Positions 6,684 through 10,800 of a DNA stretch of 10,800 nt are shown here, piece by piece. The position numbers were made by a program, and so were the translations under genes. The stretch is from an uncultured Selenomonadaceae bacterium (lineage in GTDB: Bacteria > Bacillota > Negativicutes > Selenomonadales > Selenomonadaceae): assembly GCA_905235425.1 (NCBI GenBank), contig CAJOKY010000231.1, positions 1 through 10,800 of the forward strand. The letters run 5' to 3'. Below the pieces are notes generated by a model that saw only the letters and a list, made by a program, of their open reading frames with translations, had not been told where the DNA came from and did not search any database. Within the stretch, counting starts at the first letter, position 1; the number at the start of each line of letters is the position of its first letter.

Positions 6684-8247
6684 ATGGCGAAAAAATCCGG
6701 TGAAAAATTAGAAGAAATTAAACTTCGCTTTAACAAGCAGGCGGTTGACGAAAATGTCCGCAAAGCGATGCCCTTTACCGACAAATGGCATAACAATTTC
6801 CACGTTGACGCGCCGTTTTCACTGATAAGCGATCCCAACGGCTTGTGCTACTGCGACGGCGTTTATCACATTTTCTGCCAGTGGAATCCCGTACCGCAAA
6901 ATAAAAATTGGCACAAAAATAAAAGCTGGATGCACGTTAAAACCCGTGACTTTGTAAATTATTCATACCCCGAACTTTCTTTGTGGCCCGGCGACGAATA
7001 CGACAAAGACGGCTGTCACAGCGGTTGCGGTTTTGTGGAAGACGGCAAAGTTCGCGTATTCTACACTGCCAACTGTCGCGACGAAAACTATATCCGCTCC
7101 GTAGTTCAGCGTTACGGTACACTGCAAGAGGACGGCAGCGTTACAAAAGAAGAAATTATAGTTAGAGGCAATCCCGAAGGCTACACGGCGCATTTCCGTG
7201 ATCCCAATTTCTTTTATCGTCGCGGCAAACGCTACTTTGCAATGGCGGCTCAGCGTATGAGTGACTACCCCGCGAAGAGTTCACGTCCTACCAACGGCGC
7301 AACTTTGATTTACCGCGAAACCGATAAGAAAAATGAATTTGAACTTTTGGGCGAAGTCAAAACCGATTATTACGACTTCGGCTATATGTGGGAATGCCCT
7401 AACCTTCTGCGTTTTGGTGACACCGATGTTTTGATTGTATGTCCGCAAGGCGTGCCGCACCAAGAATTTAAATAAATATCAGAATCACTGTTTAGCCGGT
7501 TACTTCGTAGGGCATTTTTCTGTTGACAGCCTTGAAATGTTGCCGAGCGTCTTTCAAGAGCTTGACAGAGGTTTTGATTTTTATTCGCCGCAGGTTTTCA
7601 GCGACGGTAAGAGACAAATTTTAGTAGGCTGGATTGGTATGCCCGACCTTACTGATACCGTTGCCTCTGCTGATAACGGCTGGCTGTACTGCTTGACAAT
7701 GCCGCGCGAATTGACGCTTAAGCAAGGGCATATTTATTCGGCGCCGGTTAAAGAAATTGAGAATCTGCGCGGCGAATGCAAAGAGATTAACGCCGACAAT
7801 GTCAAAGAATGTTCCGAGCAACTCGGCGACGGTACAGAATCCGATTTAACGATTAAATTCGGCGACGCGCAGAAGGTTGAACTTGCTTTGAACTACGGCG
7901 AAGAAAAACTTACTTTCGCCTACGACCGCGCAACGCAAACCATGACTATCGACAGAAACGGCATGAAACTCGGCGGCAAGGGCATTCGCCCGTTCAATGA
8001 CGGCAAAAATACCGACGTTAATATTGGCGTTCGCAAATTCAAACTCTACGCTGATGAAACGTTAAAACTTCGTATGTTCGTCGACCATTCGGCATTGGAA
8101 CTTTTCATGCAGGACGGCGAAGAAGCGGCAAGCATGCTTTTATATCCTGCCGACAGCGTAACACCTAAACTTGAAATTTCTGCCGATAAGCCGATTGAAA
8201 ATATTTCCGGCAAAATTTGGACGCTCGGCAAATTGAACTATGCGTAA
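6684..8247 (+). pseudogene. scrB: GH32 sucrose-6-phosphate hydrolase (ScrB-type), split by a 4-nt duplication
   Basis: GH32 enzymes of this type cleave sucrose-6-phosphate, made during PTS uptake, into glucose-6-phosphate and fructose. The first frame (6684-7475, 263 residues) has all catalytic motifs of the five-bladed propeller: D50 in SDPNG (nucleophile), R172-D173-P174 (transition-state stabiliser) and E237 in WECP (acid/base). It ends at TAA 7473-7475. The rest of the propeller and the C-terminal beta-sandwich (YQNHCLAGYFVGHFS... ALELFMQDGE...) continue in the +1 frame to 8247. At the break AAAT is present twice (7470-7473, 7474-7477); removing one copy restores EFKYQN and an intact protein of about 519 residues. 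The ATG has a strong GGAGGA at 6671-6676. The truncated product would lack one or more propeller blades and is probably inactive. No slippery run suggests programmed frameshifting. The non-phosphorylated substrate (invertase) is an alternative; a sequence error is possible. Confidence 0.9.
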
Positions 8248-8283
8248 ATTTTTCAGCGTACAAAAAATTTTTGAATTCTAAAT

Positions 8284-8320
8284 AAAATTTTTATCCTGCC
8301 GTCGCGCAGGACTTTTTTTT
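8284..8320 (+). terminator. Intrinsic terminator between the GH32 gene and the secreted-protein gene (copy 1)
   Basis: The stem is tcctgc 8294-8299 with gcagga 8306-8311, closing a 6-nt loop, with an A/T-rich run on the left and eight T's at 8313-8320. The T-run ends immediately before the GGAG ribosome site of the next gene (8321). The same hairpin recurs at 8972-8989. Confidence 0.82.
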
Positions 8321-8330
8321 GGAGATTGAC

Positions 8331-8951
8331 ATGAAAAAAGTTTTACAAATTCTTTTGGCGGCAATAATTTTAATCGCCGGAATGATTCCTGCAAGCGCGG
8401 CAAAAAATTCTCTCGTTGAAAAAGAAAAGGCGACGTATCATTGGACGTGGCTAAAAAGTGCGCCGTTAAATGACGCAAAAATAAAATCCATACTCAACAT
8501 TGAAAAAGGCAAACGCCCCGATCCCAAAACGTACCTGCCGCGTTGGTACATTTGGCAACATTTAAAAATGTTTCGTAACGGCGTAACTTTTGTAATGAGC
8601 CGCGAAAACTATGAAAAATTTGTCGTGCCTAATGAGATGATTGGCAGAGAAGACGGAAATTTTGTAATGCCGAAATTTGTTTGTGATGAAATTGCAAAGG
8701 CGGCAAACGGCAATATTGCTGTATTTGAACTTGCTTTAAGTTTTGACGCGGGATATTTCAGCGAACACGGCGGCATGGTGCGAATAGACGTGCCGGATGT
8801 TTTCGGCTTAAACCTGCGCATACCTTCCGGCAATGAACTCGGTGCCAATGAATATTGGTTGCCCGGCGGCTACACAAACGGCGGCGTGCCGGAGGCTTTT
8901 TGCGACAGAATACCTAAGTCCCGCGTAATTATTACCGAAAATTTTCAATAA
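8331..8951 (+). CDS. Small secreted protein of unknown function
   Basis: The 206-residue product is not recognised. The N-terminus is a clear Sec signal peptide: Lys2-Lys3, a hydrophobic stretch at about residues 4-19, then ASA at 21-23 as the likely signal peptidase I site, leaving a mature protein of about 183 residues. It lacks a lipobox cysteine. The mature part is hydrophilic with several aromatic residues near its start (YHWTWLK, RWYIWQHLKMF). It has two cysteines, C118 and C191, that could form a disulfide, and ends in a Gly/Asn-rich block (GNELGANEYWLPGGYTNGG). The ATG at 8331 is preferred over the in-frame TTG at 8319 because GGAG (8321-8324) sits 6 nt upstream and the signal peptide starts there. 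The gene is alone between two copies of the same terminator, and the upstream T-run touches its ribosome site. I cannot assign a role; an extracytoplasmic enzyme, binding protein or toxin-like domain are all possible. Confidence 0.8.
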   Translation: MKKVLQILLAAIILIAGMIPASAAKNSLVEKEKATYHWTWLKSAPLNDAKIKSILNIEKGKRPDPKTYLPRWYIWQHLKMFRNGVTFVMSRENYEKFVVPNEMIGREDGNFVMPKFVCDEIAKAANGNIAVFELALSFDAGYFSEHGGMVRIDVPDVFGLNLRIPSGNELGANEYWLPGGYTNGGVPEAFCDRIPKSRVIITENFQ

Positions 8952-8962
8952 GTCTTGATATC

Positions 8963-8998
8963 AAAATTTTATCCTGCCGTCGCGCAGGATTTTTTTTT
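8963..8998 (+). terminator. Intrinsic terminator after the secreted-protein gene (copy 2)
   Basis: The hairpin tcctgccgtcgcgcagga (8972-8989) is identical to 8294-8311 and is followed by nine T's (8990-8998). It lies 20 nt after the stop codon of the secreted protein and separates it from the proB promoter. Confidence 0.88.
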
Positions 8999-9042
8999 GC
9001 AAAATTTTCTTAGGGAATATTCAGTCACGACAATATTTTTAC

Positions 9043-9071
9043 TTGCAGAATATTGAAAATGAATTTATAAT
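9043..9071 (+). promoter_or_regulatory. Sigma-A type promoter of proB
   Basis: TTGCAG (9043-9048) and a perfect TATAAT (9066-9071) are separated by 17 nt, the ideal spacing. Transcription should start near 9078. This excludes the in-frame TTG 9043 and ATG 9070 as proB starts and leaves a leader of about 20 nt carrying AAGGGA at 9087-9092. Confidence 0.7.
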
Positions 9072-9096
9072 GAAAGAAATATTTTTAAGGGAAGTG

Positions 9097-9906
9097 ATGC
9101 CGATGGGCGCGGTAAGAGAAAAATTAAAATCTGCGCGGAGGATTGTGGTAAAGGTCGGTACGAGTACGCTCTCATACGGCGAACGCGGGAAGTTCAAACT
9201 CAATCTGTATCGCATTGAACATTTGGTGCGTGAATTGTCAGATTTACATAACGCCGGCAAAGAAATAATTTTAGTCAGTTCCGGCGCAATCGCGGCGGGT
9301 ATAGGCAAAATGGGTTTGACGGAAAAGCCGCAGACAATTCCTGAAAATCAAGCGTTGGCGGCGATTGGGCAAGGCGTGTTAATGCACATTTATGAAAAAT
9401 TTTTCGCCGAATACGGTCAAACAATGGCGCAACTTCTTTTGACGAAAGAAAATACCGTAGATGAACACGCACGCGAAAACTCCCGCAACTCTCTGACGGC
9501 GCTTTTAAAAATGGGCGTTATCCCCGTCATAAATGAAAATGACGCTGTAGCGACGGACGAAATTAAAATCGGCGACAACGATAATTTGTCGGCAATGGTA
9601 GCTGAAATGATTGACGCGGAAGTTTTGATTATCTTGACGGATATCAACGGACTTTATAACGGCAATCCAAAAATTAATCCCGATGCGAAATTGATTCACG
9701 AAGTGAGCGAAATTAATTCTGATATTGAACGAATGGCAGGCGGCGCGGGTACAAAACTCGGCACGGGCGGAATGTTTACTAAAATTCAAGCCGCCAAAAT
9801 CGCCGTCAAAAACGGTATTACAATGCTGATTATTAACGGTCAGGAAATTGGCAATCTTAGACGCGCATTGAACGGCAAAGAAATCGGAACGGTGTTTTTT
9901 AGTTAG
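9097..9906 (+). CDS. proB: Glutamate 5-kinase
   Basis: ProB phosphorylates L-glutamate with ATP to gamma-glutamyl phosphate, the first and feedback-controlled step of proline synthesis in the cytoplasm. The protein is a complete amino acid kinase domain: VVKVGTSTL phosphate-binding segment, SSGAIAAG, NENDAV, GDNDNLSA, LTDINGLY and GAGTKLGTGGMFTKIQAA. At about 269 residues it ends at GTVFFS and lacks the C-terminal PUA domain of longer ProB proteins; AAK-only forms are known in other bacteria. The start is ATG 9097 or ATG 9103; both follow AAGGGA (9087-9092), 4 or 10 nt away. Earlier in-frame starts overlap the promoter. The final Ser and TAG stop are contributed by a heptamer repeat array. 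proA follows after 60 nt without a terminator, so the two genes should form an operon. Confidence 0.95.
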   Translation: MPMGAVREKLKSARRIVVKVGTSTLSYGERGKFKLNLYRIEHLVRELSDLHNAGKEIILVSSGAIAAGIGKMGLTEKPQTIPENQALAAIGQGVLMHIYEKFFAEYGQTMAQLLLTKENTVDEHARENSRNSLTALLKMGVIPVINENDAVATDEIKIGDNDNLSAMVAEMIDAEVLIILTDINGLYNGNPKINPDAKLIHEVSEINSDIERMAGGAGTKLGTGGMFTKIQAAKIAVKNGITMLIINGQEIGNLRRALNGKEIGTVFFS

Positions 9907-9934
9907 TAGTTAGTAGTGAGTAGTGAGTAGTGAA
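9900..9934 (+). repeat. Heptanucleotide array at the proB stop codon
   Basis: Five 7-nt units follow in tandem: tagttag, tagttag, tagtgag, tagtgag, tagtgaa, with a decayed sixth (tggttaa) to 9941. The proB stop (9904-9906) lies within the first unit. The units share the TAGNNRG pattern of the array at 6585-6663, but here all are in one orientation with no inverted arm. Confidence 0.85.
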
Positions 9935-9966
9935 TGGTTAAGAATCGGAAAATGGAGTTGAATAAA

Positions 9967-10800
9967 ATGTTAATTAAGGAATTTTTGGCAAATCAAGCAC
10001 GCGATGCAAAGGCGGCATCACGTATTCTTGCAGGCGTCTCTACCGAAATGAAAAACGCGGCTTTATCGGCAATGGCGGACGCATTGGAAGCGCGACAAGA
10101 TGAAATCCTTGCCGTAAACGCGGAGGACGTTAAGGCGGCGCAGGAAAAAGCCACGCGATTGAATATGATTGACCGATTAAAATTAAACCCCGCACGTATC
10201 GCGTCAATGGCAGAAGGTTTACGCCAAACTGTAAAATTGCCCGATCCTATCGGCACGGAAGATTTTACCGTAACGAGACCGAACGGCTTAAAAATTCGGC
10301 GTATACGCGTACCCTTCGGCGTCGTCGGCATAATCTACGAATCACGCCCCAATGTCACGGTTGACGCTGTAGCACTTTGTCTTAAATCCGGTAACGCCTG
10401 CCTTCTGCGCGGCGGCTCGGAGGCTATTCGTACCAATAAAAAGTTGACGGATATTTTGATTGAGTCGGCAACTGCTCAAGGTCTGCCGGAACATTCAATA
10501 GAATTTGTAGGTATCACGGATAGAGACGCGGTAGTTGCAATGTGTCGTCTTCGCAAATTGGTTGACGTGATAATACCGCGCGGCGGTGCCGGATTAATTA
10601 CCCGCGTTGTCGAACATTCAACCGTACCTGTCATTGAAACCGGTACCGGCGTTTGTCATATTTACGTTGACAAGGCGGCTAACTTCGACATAGCTTTACC
10701 CGTTGTGTTGACGGCGAAAATTTCGCGTCCCTCAGTCTGCAACGCTATGGAAACTCTTTTGGTTCACAAAGACATTGCAGAAGAATTTTTGCCGAAAATC
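9967..10800 (+). CDS. proA: Glutamate-5-semialdehyde dehydrogenase (gamma-glutamyl phosphate reductase), 3'-truncated by the window
   Basis: ProA reduces gamma-glutamyl phosphate with NADPH to glutamate-5-semialdehyde, which cyclises to the proline precursor. It takes an unstable product directly from ProB, matching its place just downstream. The 278 residues in view cover the N-terminal and nucleotide-binding part and the catalytic region: VPFGVVGIIYESRPN, LLRGGSEA, IPRGGAGLI, GTGVCHIYVD and the catalytic C258 in RPSVCNAMETLLVH. The frame is open to the last base, so roughly the last third of the protein is beyond the window. The ATG at 9967 has GGAG at 9954-9957, 9 nt upstream. The 60-nt gap after proB holds the heptamer array and no terminator, so co-transcription is expected. 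Confidence 0.95.
   Translation, partial: MLIKEFLANQARDAKAASRILAGVSTEMKNAALSAMADALEARQDEILAVNAEDVKAAQEKATRLNMIDRLKLNPARIASMAEGLRQTVKLPDPIGTEDFTVTRPNGLKIRRIRVPFGVVGIIYESRPNVTVDAVALCLKSGNACLLRGGSEAIRTNKKLTDILIESATAQGLPEHSIEFVGITDRDAVVAMCRLRKLVDVIIPRGGAGLITRVVEHSTVPVIETGTGVCHIYVDKAANFDIALPVVLTAKISRPSVCNAMETLLVHKDIAEEFLPKI

Noticed and set aside
7467..7476. Programmed ribosomal frameshifting in GH32
   Set aside because: TTT AAA TAA AAT gives no standard slippery heptamer in frame, no long A or T run and no evident stimulatory structure. A simple AAAT duplication explains the shift.
7435..8247. The second GH32 frame as an independent gene
   Set aside because: There is no ribosome site or start codon at a sensible place, the segment before 7477 is out-of-frame GH32 sequence, and the product is only the C-terminal part of the enzyme.
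8319..8330. TTG at 8319 as the start of the secreted protein
   Set aside because: It overlaps the terminator T-run and the ribosome site. ATG 8331 begins a canonical signal peptide.
9043..9096. Longer ProB starting at TTG 9043 or ATG 9070
   Set aside because: These codons overlap the TTGCAG-17-TATAAT promoter and lie upstream of the expected transcription start. The AAGGGA site serves ATG 9097 or 9103.
9993..10331. Minus-strand open frame of 112 codons inside proA
   Set aside because: It is an antisense shadow of a strongly conserved gene with no ribosome site or recognisable product.

Overview
The window looks like chromosomal DNA from a moderately AT-rich fermentative bacterium. The carbohydrate enzymes, the soluble hybrid histidine kinase, the AAK-only ProB and the style of the coding sequence suggest a Firmicute, possibly of the Negativicutes type. 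That placement is a guess, because no rRNA or marker gene is present. Genes are compactly packed, AT-rich intergenic gaps are short, and simple hairpin-plus-T-tract terminators are easy to see.

Layout, left to right. (1) Nucleotides 2-1231 are the 3' part of a type III restriction-modification Mod-like DNA methyltransferase, followed by a bidirectional terminator. (2) 1387-2856 is a GH1 6-phospho-beta-glucosidase, bracketed by two direct copies of an 88-nt terminator-containing repeat. (3) 3012-3736 on the minus strand is a PHP-domain metal-dependent phosphatase-like gene broken by a net 7-nt loss at a metal-ligand motif. (4) 3806-6601 is a 931-residue soluble hybrid sensor histidine kinase with two receiver domains. 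(5) 6684-8247 is a GH32 sucrose-6-phosphate hydrolase gene broken by a 4-nt tandem duplication. (6) 8331-8951 encodes a small secreted protein of unknown function, bracketed by two copies of another terminator. (7) 9097-9906 and 9967-10800 are proB and the start of proA, the first two enzymes of proline synthesis, probably one operon from a good sigma-A-type promoter.

The GH1 and GH32 enzymes would hydrolyse phosphorylated beta-glucosides and sucrose-6-phosphate after PTS uptake, but no PTS or regulator gene is in view. The kinase may share a transcript with the GH32 gene (82 nt apart, no T-tract terminator), though a functional link is only inferred. ProB and ProA convert glutamate to glutamate semialdehyde.

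The most unusual content is in the non-coding DNA. Degenerate TAG-phased heptanucleotide arrays sit over the stop codons of the kinase and proB. Two different terminator repeats each bracket a single gene. One terminator T-tract runs directly into a ribosome binding site. There are three small indels or duplications within about 5 kb, two of which disable genes. I found no CRISPR array, RNA gene, integrase, transposase or clear new defence system; the methyltransferase at the left edge is the only defence-type gene and its partners lie outside the window.
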